From Nitrobacteraceae bacterium AZCC 2146 (GTDB lineage Bacteria; Pseudomonadota; Alphaproteobacteria; Rhizobiales; Xanthobacteraceae): 64,000 bases of DNA. The DNA lies in contig JBAGRP010000001.1 of assembly GCA_036924855.1 (NCBI GenBank), positions 6,188,001 to 6,252,000 of the forward strand, read 5' to 3'. Shown here piece by piece: positions 17,715 to 25,425 of the stretch. The stretch's first letter is position 1, and each line of letters opens with the position of its first letter. The position numbers and the translations under genes are program-made. The notes below the pieces were generated by a model. That model had not been told where the DNA came from and made no database searches. It saw only the letters and a program-made list of their open reading frames with translations.

Positions 17715-17888
17715 TTATTTGCGCTTCATCGGCGGGTTGAGTTCGGCGATCTTCGACAGGCAATCCTTCTCGGTAGCGTGAGGACCGCTGACGAAGGTGC
17801 CGCTGATCTTGGTGCTGTACCAGCCCGAGGTGACGCCGAGGCGGAGCGATTCTTCGGTCTGGACGTGGCGCGACAACAGATTCTGCAT
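17715..17888 (-). CDS. Small conserved hypothetical protein
   Basis: A 57-residue protein starting MQNLLSRHVQTEES. The start at 17888 is chosen because AAAGGAAA lies at proper spacing upstream; longer in-frame readings lack a site. The composition is that of a soluble protein, with no signal peptide or membrane segment. The SGWYSTKISGTFVSGP stretch followed by a Lys/Glu-rich tail is reminiscent of small stress-related proteins, but I do not recognise a named family. Confidence 0.5.
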   Translation of the reverse strand: MQNLLSRHVQTEESLRLGVTSGWYSTKISGTFVSGPHATEKDCLSKIAELNPPMKRK

Positions 17889-18009
17889 GAAATTTCCTTT
17901 GGGGTAGCATTCACGGTGCGCCCTTTCAGGTCGAATAGCCATGGCTATGTTGGCCGTTGTTCCTGCGCCAGCTGCCCTTCATAGCCAGATGAAGCAGCGC
18001 TCTGGCCTT

Positions 18010-18032
18010 ACCCTCCCCCTCCAGGGGAGGGT
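18010..18032. repeat. Short G/C-rich inverted repeat
   Basis: ACCCTCCCC (18010-18018) and GGGGAGGGT (18024-18032) pair around a five-base loop in the roughly 230-base gap after the LysR gene. Repeats of the form CCCTCCCC-GGGGAGGG are scattered in Bradyrhizobium-group intergenic DNA. It could end minus-strand LysR transcription. Confidence 0.5.
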
Positions 18033-18117
18033 GAAGAAAGAGCGACGTGTTGCGCAGCATCCTCAGCGATGCTTTCGCATCGCCTGGGGGCACGCGGCTG
18101 CAAAAGGCGCCGCCCGC

Positions 18118-19029
18118 TTACTCCTCGCTCTCCTTCATCCGCGCCACCAGCATCTCGGCGACCAGCCGCGTCGAGGGCGAGGCACTGCGGGCGGCGAGTT
18201 GCACCAGCGTCACCTGGGTGGCTTCGAGCCGCTTGTCGCGCAGCGGAATCGCCACCAGCGTGCCGGCCGTGATCGCAGGCGCCGCGGAAACCATCGGCAG
18301 AAATGTCGCGAGTTCGGTTCGCGCGACGACGATCTGCGCAAAGGCGAGCGAATTGGTCTCGCTGCAGATTTCGAGGCGAACATTGGCCTGCGCGCAGGCC
18401 TTGTCGAGTTCCTGACGGATGCCGAATGAGGGATCCGGCACGACGACGCGCAGGCCCGCCAGGTCCTTCACGGTGTAGGAGCTCTTGCCGGCCATCGGGT
18501 GATCCGGCGCGACGATCAGGCAGACCGGCTGTCGCATCCGCCCCAGTTCGATCAGGTCGCGCCGCGGCGCGCGGCCGAACACCAGGCCGAGATCGACGTC
18601 GTTCTGGCTGACCATCTCGGCGACATCGCGCGAACCGACCGCGGTGACGGACATCGCAATGCCCGGATATTCGCGCGACAGATCGACAAAGAAATTCGGC
18701 AGAAAACTCGCCAGCATGCCTTCGACGGTGGCGATCTTCACCTGGCCGCGGCGCAAGGAGTCGAATTCCTCGACCCGGCTGCGCAAGCCGTCGAGCTGGT
18801 TGCGGTTCTCGATTGCGTAGCGATAGAGCACGTGGCCGGCGTCGGTGAGATTCATGCCGCGCGCGCCGCGCTCGAACAGTTTGACCGACAGCTCCTCCTC
18901 CAGCCCCTGCACCTGCCGGCTGATGGCCGACGGGGCGATCCGCAGCGATGCCGCCGCCTGTTTGATCGAACCGCATTCGGTGACCACTCGAAAATACCGC
19001 ACGGCGGTGGATTCAATCATGGCGGGCAT
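18118..19029 (-). CDS. LysR-family transcriptional regulator
   Basis: A 303-residue regulator with an N-terminal winged HTH (FRVVTECGSIKQAAASLRIAPSAISRQV, read in parts, and LFERGARGMNLTDAG) and a C-terminal periplasmic-binding-like effector domain (RRGQVKIATVEGMLASF, LIVAPDHPM). The start is either 19029 or 19020, both ATG. It is divergent from the liv operon, whose first gene starts at 19179, so the shared 150-base gap is the likely site of control and autoregulation. The effector is presumably the substrate of the adjacent transport and amidase locus. Confidence 0.88.
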   Translation of the reverse strand: MPAMIESTAVRYFRVVTECGSIKQAAASLRIAPSAISRQVQGLEEELSVKLFERGARGMNLTDAGHVLYRYAIENRNQLDGLRSRVEEFDSLRRGQVKIATVEGMLASFLPNFFVDLSREYPGIAMSVTAVGSRDVAEMVSQNDVDLGLVFGRAPRRDLIELGRMRQPVCLIVAPDHPMAGKSSYTVKDLAGLRVVVPDPSFGIRQELDKACAQANVRLEICSETNSLAFAQIVVARTELATFLPMVSAAPAITAGTLVAIPLRDKRLEATQVTLVQLAARSASPSTRLVAEMLVARMKESEE

Positions 19030-19178
19030 CCCCAATGACGCTGCACATCGATACAGCAGGCGCTGACTAGCGTTCTGTTTTTCAGACCGATTGCGTCTAA
19101 TTTCAATGCTTTTATTCGAAAGCTGGATTTGCCATGATTTTACCAGGCATTGGTCACGGTCATTGACGGAGAAAACGG

Positions 19179-20399
19179 ATGGTTCAATCCCGGCTCGCTC
19201 GCTACGCCCGCATCTCAGGCTCGCTTCTGCTGGCGATGGCCGGTCTGGCCGGCTCCGCATCGCTGGCCTCGGCCGACGACGTGATCCGCTTCGGCGCACC
19301 GCTGCCGATCACCGGGCCTTTGGCGCCGGAAGCCGTCAAGCAGCAGATGGGCTACAACCTCTGGGCCGAGGAGGCCAACAAGGCCGGCGGCATCAATGTC
19401 GGCGGCAAGAAGTACAAGGTCGAGATCGTCTACGCGGATTACCAGTCCAACACGCCGCGCTCGGTGCAGACCACCGAGCAGATGATCACCCAGGACAACA
19501 TCAACTTCATGTTCGGCCCGTTCGGCTCCGGCGCCGCCAAGGCGGCCAGCACGATCTCCGAAAAATACAAGATGCCGACCATCGCGGCGTCGGCCTCGTC
19601 CTCGCAGGTCTATGACCAGGGCTACAAATATCTGTTCGGCACCTTCACCCCGAATGACACGCTGACCACGCCGCTGACCCAGATCATCAAGGCCAAGGCG
19701 CCCGAGGTGAAGAAGGTGGCGATCCTGGCGCGCAACGACCTGTTCCCCCTGGCGATCGCCCAAGAGATGGAGAAGTCCGCCAAGGCCAACGGCCTCGAAG
19801 TCACCTACTTCGAGAAGTATGCCATCAACACGCTGGATCACTCCGCCACGCTGTCGCAGATCAAGTCGCTGGCGCCGCAGTGGATATTCATCACCGGCTA
19901 CACCAACGATCTCCTCTTGATCCGCAAGCAGATGGTCGACCAGCAGATGAAGGCCGCGGTGGTGACGATGATCGCCGGTCCCGCCTATCAGGACTTCATC
20001 GAGGCCGCCGGCCAGAGCGCCGAGAATATTTCCAGCGCGTCGTGGTGGCATCCCGCCGAGCAATATGACGGCAAGGACATCTTCGGCAAGACCTCGAACT
20101 TCGTGAAGCTGTTCCGCGCCAAGTACAACAGCGATCCGGACTATGGCCAGGCCTCGGCCGCGGTCTCCGGCGCGCTGTTCCAGCTGGCGATCGAGAAGGC
20201 CGGCTCGCTGGACCGCGACAAGGTGCGTGACGCGCTCGCCAGCATGGACGTCATGACATTCTGGGGTCCGGTGAAGTTCGGCGCCAACGGCCAGATCAAC
20301 TCGCTGGAGCCGCCGGTTTTCCAGATCCAGAACCAGAAGCCGGTGGTGCTGTTCCCGGATGCCATCAAGCAGGGCGAATTCAAGCTTGGCGTGAACTGA
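19179..20399 (+). CDS. Liv/Fmd-type ABC transporter substrate-binding protein
   Basis: A 406-residue periplasmic type I binding protein (Peripla_BP_6). A signal peptide ends near ASLASA-DD. The mature part begins IRFGAPLPITGPLAPEA and includes NKAGGINVGGKKYKVEIVYADYQ (in pieces), characteristic of branched-chain amino acid, urea and amide binding proteins. It leads a complete transporter (two permeases, two ATPases). The downstream formamidase-type enzymes suggest amides or a related N-compound, by analogy with the Methylophilus fmdDEF amide transporter. Amino acids remain possible. Confidence 0.9.
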   Translation: MVQSRLARYARISGSLLLAMAGLAGSASLASADDVIRFGAPLPITGPLAPEAVKQQMGYNLWAEEANKAGGINVGGKKYKVEIVYADYQSNTPRSVQTTEQMITQDNINFMFGPFGSGAAKAASTISEKYKMPTIAASASSSQVYDQGYKYLFGTFTPNDTLTTPLTQIIKAKAPEVKKVAILARNDLFPLAIAQEMEKSAKANGLEVTYFEKYAINTLDHSATLSQIKSLAPQWIFITGYTNDLLLIRKQMVDQQMKAAVVTMIAGPAYQDFIEAAGQSAENISSASWWHPAEQYDGKDIFGKTSNFVKLFRAKYNSDPDYGQASAAVSGALFQLAIEKAGSLDRDKVRDALASMDVMTFWGPVKFGANGQINSLEPPVFQIQNQKPVVLFPDAIKQGEFKLGVN

Positions 20400-20425
20400 G
20401 GGCTGCGCCCGGCTGAGGAATTCAC

Positions 20426-21292
20426 ATGCTGGCCGTTCAGGTCCTGATCAATGCGCTGGTGCTGGGCTGTCTCTATGCCTGTATCGCCATCGGCTTCTCG
20501 CTGGTGTGGGGCGTGCTCAACGTCATCAACCTGATCCACGGCTCGTTCATCGTGCTCGGCGCCTATCTCGCATGGGGCGCCTATCAATGGGCCGGTATAT
20601 CGCCGTGGTTTGCGCTGGCGGTTGCGGCGCCGGTGTTCTTCGTGCTCGGCTATCTGCTGCAGCGGCTGCTGCTCAACCGCGTCATCACCGCGCCGGTGCT
20701 GGTGACGCTGACCCTGACCTTCGGGCTCGATCTGATCCTCAACAACGCGATGATCTATTACTTCAAGGCCGACTACCGCAAGCTGACGCTGAGCCCGCCG
20801 ACCGGTTCGATCTCGCTGTTCGACGTGGTGGTGCCGGTCGATCGCCTGATCGCGACGGCCTCGGCGCTGGCGCTGACAGGCTTGCTCTATCTGCTGCTGC
20901 GGCGCTCCAAAGTCGGCCGCGCCATCGTCGCCGTCCGGCTCGATCGCGATGCCGCCGTGCTGATGGGCGTCGATGTCAAATCGATCTACGCCATCGCCTT
21001 CGGCCTCGGCGCCGCCTTGGCCGGCTGCGCCGGCGTGCTGATGGCGCTTATTTTTCCGATCTCGCCGCTGACCTCGTCGGCCTATCTCGGCAAGGCCTTT
21101 GTGGTCTGCGTGCTCGGTGGCCTCGGCAGCGTCTCCGGCGCGCTGGCCGGCGGCCTGTTGCTGGCGCTGGTCGAAGGCATCGGCTCGACGCTGATCGGAC
21201 CGGCCCATGCGACCACGCTGTCCTTCGTGCTGCTGATCATCTTCCTGGTGGTGCGGCCGCAGGGCCTGCTCGGCCGAAAGGGTTTTGAATGA
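20426..21292 (+). CDS. livH: Branched-chain amino acid/amide ABC permease, LivH type
   Basis: A 288-residue inner-membrane permease. Recognisable pieces are LVWGVLNVINLIHGSF, the LivH motif AYLAWGA, and the conserved loop RAIVAVRLDRDAAVLMGVD used to contact the ATPases, followed by AFGLGAALAGCAGVLMA. Eight or so hydrophobic segments are visible. It ends ATGA into the LivM gene. The symbol reflects family rather than proven substrate. Confidence 0.9.
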   Translation: MLAVQVLINALVLGCLYACIAIGFSLVWGVLNVINLIHGSFIVLGAYLAWGAYQWAGISPWFALAVAAPVFFVLGYLLQRLLLNRVITAPVLVTLTLTFGLDLILNNAMIYYFKADYRKLTLSPPTGSISLFDVVVPVDRLIATASALALTGLLYLLLRRSKVGRAIVAVRLDRDAAVLMGVDVKSIYAIAFGLGAALAGCAGVLMALIFPISPLTSSAYLGKAFVVCVLGGLGSVSGALAGGLLLALVEGIGSTLIGPAHATTLSFVLLIIFLVVRPQGLLGRKGFE

Positions 21293-22224
21293 CCCGGGTC
21301 AATTGGGCGCTGCTGATCCTGATCGCCTGCGTCGCGTCGCTGCCGCTGTTCGGCGGCGCCTATGCGCTGCGGCTCGGCACCATCGCCTGCATGTATGCGA
21401 TCTTCGCGCTGTCCTGGAATATCGTCGGCGGCTTCGCCGGCTATCCGTCCTTCGCCACCGCGGCGTTCTTCGGCTTCGGCGCCTATGCCACCGGCATCCT
21501 GCTCAACAAGGGCGTGCCGCTGAGTGTCGCGGTGATCGGCTCGCTGCTGATGTGCTTCGTGCTGGCCGCCGCGCTCGGCGCGGTGCTGCTGCGGCTGCGC
21601 GGCCATTATTTCGCGATCGCCAGCCTGTCGCTGGTCGAGGTGTTTCGCGAACTTGTCAACAACGCCACCGATCTCACCGGCGGCGGCATGGGGCTGAACA
21701 TTCCGCTGGCGTCCGGCTCCGGCATTCTCGCCGACGCGACGTTCTTCTTCTATGCCATGTGGGGCCTGCTGCTGATCACGGCGGCGGTGGTGATCATCGT
21801 CTCGGCCTCGAAGCTCGGCTTCGGCCTGAACTGCATTCGGCAGAACGAGACCGCGTCCAACATGGTCGGCCTCAATTCGACGCTCTACAAGAGCGTTGCC
21901 TTCGGCCTGTCGGCGTGTTTCGTCGGCGCCGCCGGCGGCATCTATGCGGCCTGGGTGCACTACATCGACCCCTCTGACGTGTTCGACATCCTCTATTCGG
22001 TGAAGCCGATCGTGATGGCGCTGATGGGCGGGCTGGGGTCGCCGCTCGGCGTGGTGTGCGGCGCTTTCGTCTACCTCGGCCTCGAGGAGGTGGTCTGGCG
22101 CAACTACATCCAGATCCACTCCGGCGTACTCGGCGTGCTGATCATCATGCTGCTGTTGTTCCTGCCGCACGGCCTGATCTCGCTGCGCTCCGGCATGTTC
22201 TGGCGGAGGACAAAACATGTCTGA
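21289..22224 (+). CDS. livM: Branched-chain amino acid/amide ABC permease, LivM type
   Basis: A 311-residue permease paired with the preceding one. It has ALSWNIVGGFAGYPSFATAAFFGFGAYAT, read in pieces, the conserved GGGMGLNIPL loop and NCIRQNETASNMVGLNST for ATPase coupling, and VMALMGGLGSPLGVVCGA. It overlaps its neighbours on both sides (four bases upstream, eight bases into the ATPase gene), a tightly coupled operon. Confidence 0.9.
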   Translation: MTRVNWALLILIACVASLPLFGGAYALRLGTIACMYAIFALSWNIVGGFAGYPSFATAAFFGFGAYATGILLNKGVPLSVAVIGSLLMCFVLAAALGAVLLRLRGHYFAIASLSLVEVFRELVNNATDLTGGGMGLNIPLASGSGILADATFFFYAMWGLLLITAAVVIIVSASKLGFGLNCIRQNETASNMVGLNSTLYKSVAFGLSACFVGAAGGIYAAWVHYIDPSDVFDILYSVKPIVMALMGGLGSPLGVVCGAFVYLGLEEVVWRNYIQIHSGVLGVLIIMLLLFLPHGLISLRSGMFWRRTKHV

Positions 22225-22966
22225 GATACTTCACCTCAGCAACGTCTCGCGTCACTTCAGCGGATTGAAGGCGCTGAGCGATGTCACCATTAGCGTCAAC
22301 AGGGGCGAAGTGCTCGGCCTGATCGGCCCGAATGGCGCCGGCAAGACCACGCTGGTCAACACCATCTGCGGCGTGACGCCGGCCAGCGCGGGCGTGGTGA
22401 CCTTCGACGGCCGCGACATCACCCGGGTCAAGACCTATCAGGCCGCGCGGCTCGGCCTGTCGCGCACCTTCCAGATCGTGCAGCCCTTCGCCGAATTCAC
22501 CGCACTCGACAATGTCGCCGCGGCCGCCTTGTTCTCGCAGCCCGGCGAAAGCCTGAAATCCGCGCGCGAGGAAGCCCGCGCGCATCTGGCCTTCGTCGGC
22601 CTCGACGCGCAGGCCAACCAGTCGGCGGCGACGCTGACCTTGGCGATGCGCAAGCGGCTCGAACTGGCGAAGGCGCTGGCGATGAAGCCGAAGCTGCTGT
22701 TCCTCGACGAGGTCAATGCCGGCCTCAACAGCGCCGAGGTCGAGCGCGCCACCAAACTGATCCATCAGCTGGCAGCGGGCGGCATCACCATCGTGATGAT
22801 CGAGCATTTGATGAAAGTCGTGCTCAACGTCTGCACCCGCATCGCCGTGCTGCATAACGGCCAGCTGATCGCCGACGGCGCGCCGCGCGACGTCATCAAG
22901 AATCCCGCCGTGGTCGATGCTTATCTCGGCCAGCAATACGCACAACGGAATGCCGCCCGTGGCTGA
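22217..22966 (+). CDS. livG: Liv-type ABC transporter ATPase, LivG type
   Basis: A 249-residue ABC ATPase with Walker A GPNGAGKTTLV, the LivG-type insertion around GLSRTFQIVQPF, Walker B LLFLDEVNAGLN and an H-loop His in MIEHLMKVV. The signature that is usually LSxGQ reads TLTLAMRKRLELAKAL. This degenerate form occurs in a subgroup of LivG proteins as far as I recall, so the protein is probably active as a heterodimer with LivF. Confidence 0.9.
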   Translation: MSEILHLSNVSRHFSGLKALSDVTISVNRGEVLGLIGPNGAGKTTLVNTICGVTPASAGVVTFDGRDITRVKTYQAARLGLSRTFQIVQPFAEFTALDNVAAAALFSQPGESLKSAREEARAHLAFVGLDAQANQSAATLTLAMRKRLELAKALAMKPKLLFLDEVNAGLNSAEVERATKLIHQLAAGGITIVMIEHLMKVVLNVCTRIAVLHNGQLIADGAPRDVIKNPAVVDAYLGQQYAQRNAARG

Positions 22967-23690
22967 TTCCCTGATCCTCGAACTGCAAGGCTTGCGCGCC
23001 GGCTACGGCGAGATCCAGGTACTGTGGGGCATCGACATGGCGGTGCGTCGCGGCGAGATCACCGCGCTGATCGGCTCCAACGGCGCCGGCAAGACCACCT
23101 TGATGCGTGCGCTGTCCGGGCTGATCCCGATGCAGGACGGCAATTACTTCTCCGAGGGCCGGGACCTGACCGGCGATACCGCCGCACAGATTCTCGCTCA
23201 TGGCATCGTCCACGTGCCCGAGGGCCGGCGGCTGTTCGGCGCCATGAGCATCGAAGACAACCTGCTGATGGGCGCCTATTCGCGCAAGGCCAGCCGCGCC
23301 GAAATCGCCCGCAATATGGAGCGGGTCTACACGACATTCCCGAAGCTGCTGGAGCGCCGCAACCAGGCCGCCGCGACGCTGTCCGGCGGCGAGCAGCAGA
23401 TGTGCGCCATCGGCCGCGGCCTGATGAGCGCGCCGCGCCTGTTGATGATCGACGAATTGTCGCTCGGCCTGTCGCCGCTGCTGGTGGAGCAACTGGTCGC
23501 AGCATTGCGGACCTTGAATAGCGAGGGCATGTCGATCCTGCTGGTCGAGCAGGACGTCACCACCGCGCTCGACCTCTGCCATTCCGCCTACATCATGGAC
23601 ATGGGACGCATTGTGCGTACCGGCCTCGGGCCGGAACTGCTGGCCGATCCGATCATTCGCGACGCCTATCTCGGCGTCCTCGAAGACTAA
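22950..23690 (+). CDS. livF: Liv-type ABC transporter ATPase, LivF type
   Basis: A 246-residue ABC ATPase: LRAGYGEIQVLWGIDMAV at the N-terminus, Walker A GSNGAGKTTLM, signature LSGGEQQMCAIGRGLM, Walker B LLMIDELSLGLSP and H-loop LLVEQDVTTAL. The signature is canonical, unlike its LivG partner. The start is the ATG at 22950 (17-base overlap with livG) or the GTG at 22959. It is the last transporter gene; the CnbZ/RidA-like gene follows after 49 bases. Confidence 0.9.
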   Translation: MPPVADSLILELQGLRAGYGEIQVLWGIDMAVRRGEITALIGSNGAGKTTLMRALSGLIPMQDGNYFSEGRDLTGDTAAQILAHGIVHVPEGRRLFGAMSIEDNLLMGAYSRKASRAEIARNMERVYTTFPKLLERRNQAAATLSGGEQQMCAIGRGLMSAPRLLMIDELSLGLSPLLVEQLVAALRTLNSEGMSILLVEQDVTTALDLCHSAYIMDMGRIVRTGLGPELLADPIIRDAYLGVLED

Positions 23691-23739
23691 GCACCGTCGT
23701 TGCGACGAATACTTTTTATTCCATCCAAAGAGGCAATTC

Positions 23740-24495
23740 ATGATCGAGACCGTCGAAGCAACCAACAGTGGCTATCGTTTCATGCCCGGCGTCAGCCAGT
23801 ATTCCTGCGGCGTCGGCGCGCTGCCCGGCTTCACCCTCGAGCGCGTGCGCTTCTCCAGCGTGGTGCCGCTGAAGCAGGGTTTTGCGATGGCCGCCGAGAT
23901 CATCAGGAAGGCCGGCCGGCCGCTGACGTCGTTTGCCGCCTGCGAGCTGCGGTCGCCGGCGCCATTCACCGAAGATGGCTTTAAGGCCTTCAACGAGATC
24001 TACATCAAGACCCTGATCGAGTGGGGCGTGATGAAGGACGGCGTCAATCCCGTCGCGCGCAGCAACGTCTGTCCGAAGCTCGATCCGCCGTCAGAGCCGG
24101 GCTTCCACGCCTTCTCGTTCACGACGGTTGCGCCAGATGCGCCGGCGTCGTTCGTTGTCGCCGGCAGCGGCGAGTCCGTGGAAGGCAAGGCGAACTACCG
24201 CGACCATATCGTCCGGCTTGGCGACATCAGCCCGTTCGGGATGCTGGAAAAGGCCAAGTTTGTGCTCGATGAAATGGAGCGCCGCATGAGCGCGTTCTCC
24301 GGCAACTGGAGCCAGACCACCGGCGTGCAGCTCTACACCGTGCAAAATGTGTTCTCGGTGCTGGAAAGCGAACTCGGCCGCCGTGGCGTGTTCCGCAACG
24401 GCCTGACCTGGCATTTCAACCGCCCGCCGGTGGTCGATCTCGAATACGAGATGGACTGCCGCCGCGTGCACATCGAGCGCGTGGTCGAGGTCTGA
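23740..24495 (+). CDS. CnbZ/RidA-like protein, possible enamine/imine deaminase
   Basis: A 251-residue soluble protein starting MIETVEATNSG after an AAAGAGGCAA ribosome site. The sequence FRFSSVVPL-type lead-in, AACELRSPAPFTEDGF, FNEIYIKTLIEWGV and NPVARSNVCP resembles a RidA-related family that includes 2-amino-5-chloromuconate deaminase CnbZ; I assign this from memory of the pattern, without a search. It is in the liv operon and ahead of the ECF genes, so it probably deaminates an intermediate of the imported compound. A strong hairpin follows it. Confidence 0.55.
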   Translation: MIETVEATNSGYRFMPGVSQYSCGVGALPGFTLERVRFSSVVPLKQGFAMAAEIIRKAGRPLTSFAACELRSPAPFTEDGFKAFNEIYIKTLIEWGVMKDGVNPVARSNVCPKLDPPSEPGFHAFSFTTVAPDAPASFVVAGSGESVEGKANYRDHIVRLGDISPFGMLEKAKFVLDEMERRMSAFSGNWSQTTGVQLYTVQNVFSVLESELGRRGVFRNGLTWHFNRPPVVDLEYEMDCRRVHIERVVEV

Positions 24496-24533
24496 GAGCC
24501 CGCCCAAATTTGCGACAGAGTCTGTTTTTTCGG

Positions 24534-24566
24534 CGGCCGTCTGCCTAACACATTGGCAGGCGGCCG
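24534..24566 (+). terminator. Strong hairpin ending the liv operon
   Basis: CGGCCGTCTGCC (24534-24545) pairs with GGCAGGCGGCCG (24555-24566) over 12 positions with one G-U pair and a nine-base loop, followed by a T-rich but interrupted tract (TTCGCGTTCGGTTTT). It lies 39 bases after the CnbZ-like stop and is a likely intrinsic terminator separating the liv and ECF transcripts. Confidence 0.6.
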
Positions 24567-24701
24567 TTCGCGTTCGGTTTTCATCAACTCATTGGGCGCT
24601 CCCGATCAAGACCGCGTGACGCTTCGTCCCTAGCCTTGCACCGTGTCGCAGTTCGAATGGCGACAGCGGTTCAGGTTTCACACAGGCGATGGAGCGTCAA
24701 A

Positions 24702-25349
24702 ATGATCAAGAATCTGATGGACGACGTGAGGAGCTTTCGCGCGATCGACCTGATCGTCGGAGTCATCACGGGTGTTGTGGCGTGGGCCTACATGCTGGTC
24801 GGCTCGCCGCTGATCAACAGCGTGGCCCAGGGCATGGGGCCGATCGGCATTTTCTTCGCGGCCTTCCTGCTGGCTATTCTCTATATCCTGCTCACCCTTG
24901 GCTATCCGATCCGCAAGAGCGGACTGGTATTTCTGGTGGCAATGCTGACGCAGGCGGGCATGCGCCTGATCACCGGCGATCCGTTCGGCTTCATCGCCTT
25001 GCAGGCCTATGCGATTGGCGGCCCGCTGATCTGGTTCGCGACGCTGGGCTGGGACGATTACAAAAATAGCTTCTGGCGCTGGACCTGGATCGGCGGCCTC
25101 TGCCACCTGCTCGTCGATGGCATCTTCTATTTCTATCTCGGCGTCGCGCCGCTGCTCGGCTCGATGCTGTATGGCTACCTCTGGGCCTTCGGCGGCGCCA
25201 GCATCTTCACCGGCATGCTGATCGCGCTCGGTCACATGGCGCTGTACCCGATGCTGGAGAACAGCAAGGCCATCAAGCAGATCTGGGTCAAGACCCGCGC
25301 CGATCGGCTGAAGGGCACCGTGCTCGCGACCAGTTCGGCCGCGGCCTGA
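24702..25349 (+). CDS. ECF transporter substrate-binding S component (YkoE-like)
   Basis: A 215-residue integral membrane protein with five to six hydrophobic helices (IDLIVGVITGVVAWAYML, IFFAAFLLAILYILLTL and others). The layout, with GPIGIFFAAF, YPIRKSGLVFLVAMLTQAGMRLITG (in pieces) and a following glycine-rich IGGPLIWF, resembles YkoE, the S component of the Bacillus thiamine/hydroxymethylpyrimidine ECF system. It is followed by a fused double ATPase and a T component, the same order as ykoEDC, which strongly supports the role. The start at 24702 follows a GGAGCG site. The substrate is not determined. Confidence 0.75.
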   Translation: MIKNLMDDVRSFRAIDLIVGVITGVVAWAYMLVGSPLINSVAQGMGPIGIFFAAFLLAILYILLTLGYPIRKSGLVFLVAMLTQAGMRLITGDPFGFIALQAYAIGGPLIWFATLGWDDYKNSFWRWTWIGGLCHLLVDGIFYFYLGVAPLLGSMLYGYLWAFGGASIFTGMLIALGHMALYPMLENSKAIKQIWVKTRADRLKGTVLATSSAAA

Positions 25350-25425
25350 CGTCTCCTGCGATCCGGCGGGTTCGCCCGCCGGACCGTTCTGACGATCTGC
25401 GATGTGAAAGCTGCAGGAGCACCCC

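Noticed and set aside
18010..18032. Intrinsic terminator status of the G/C-rich inverted repeat
   Set aside because: There is no T-run on either side, so it is listed only as a repeat.
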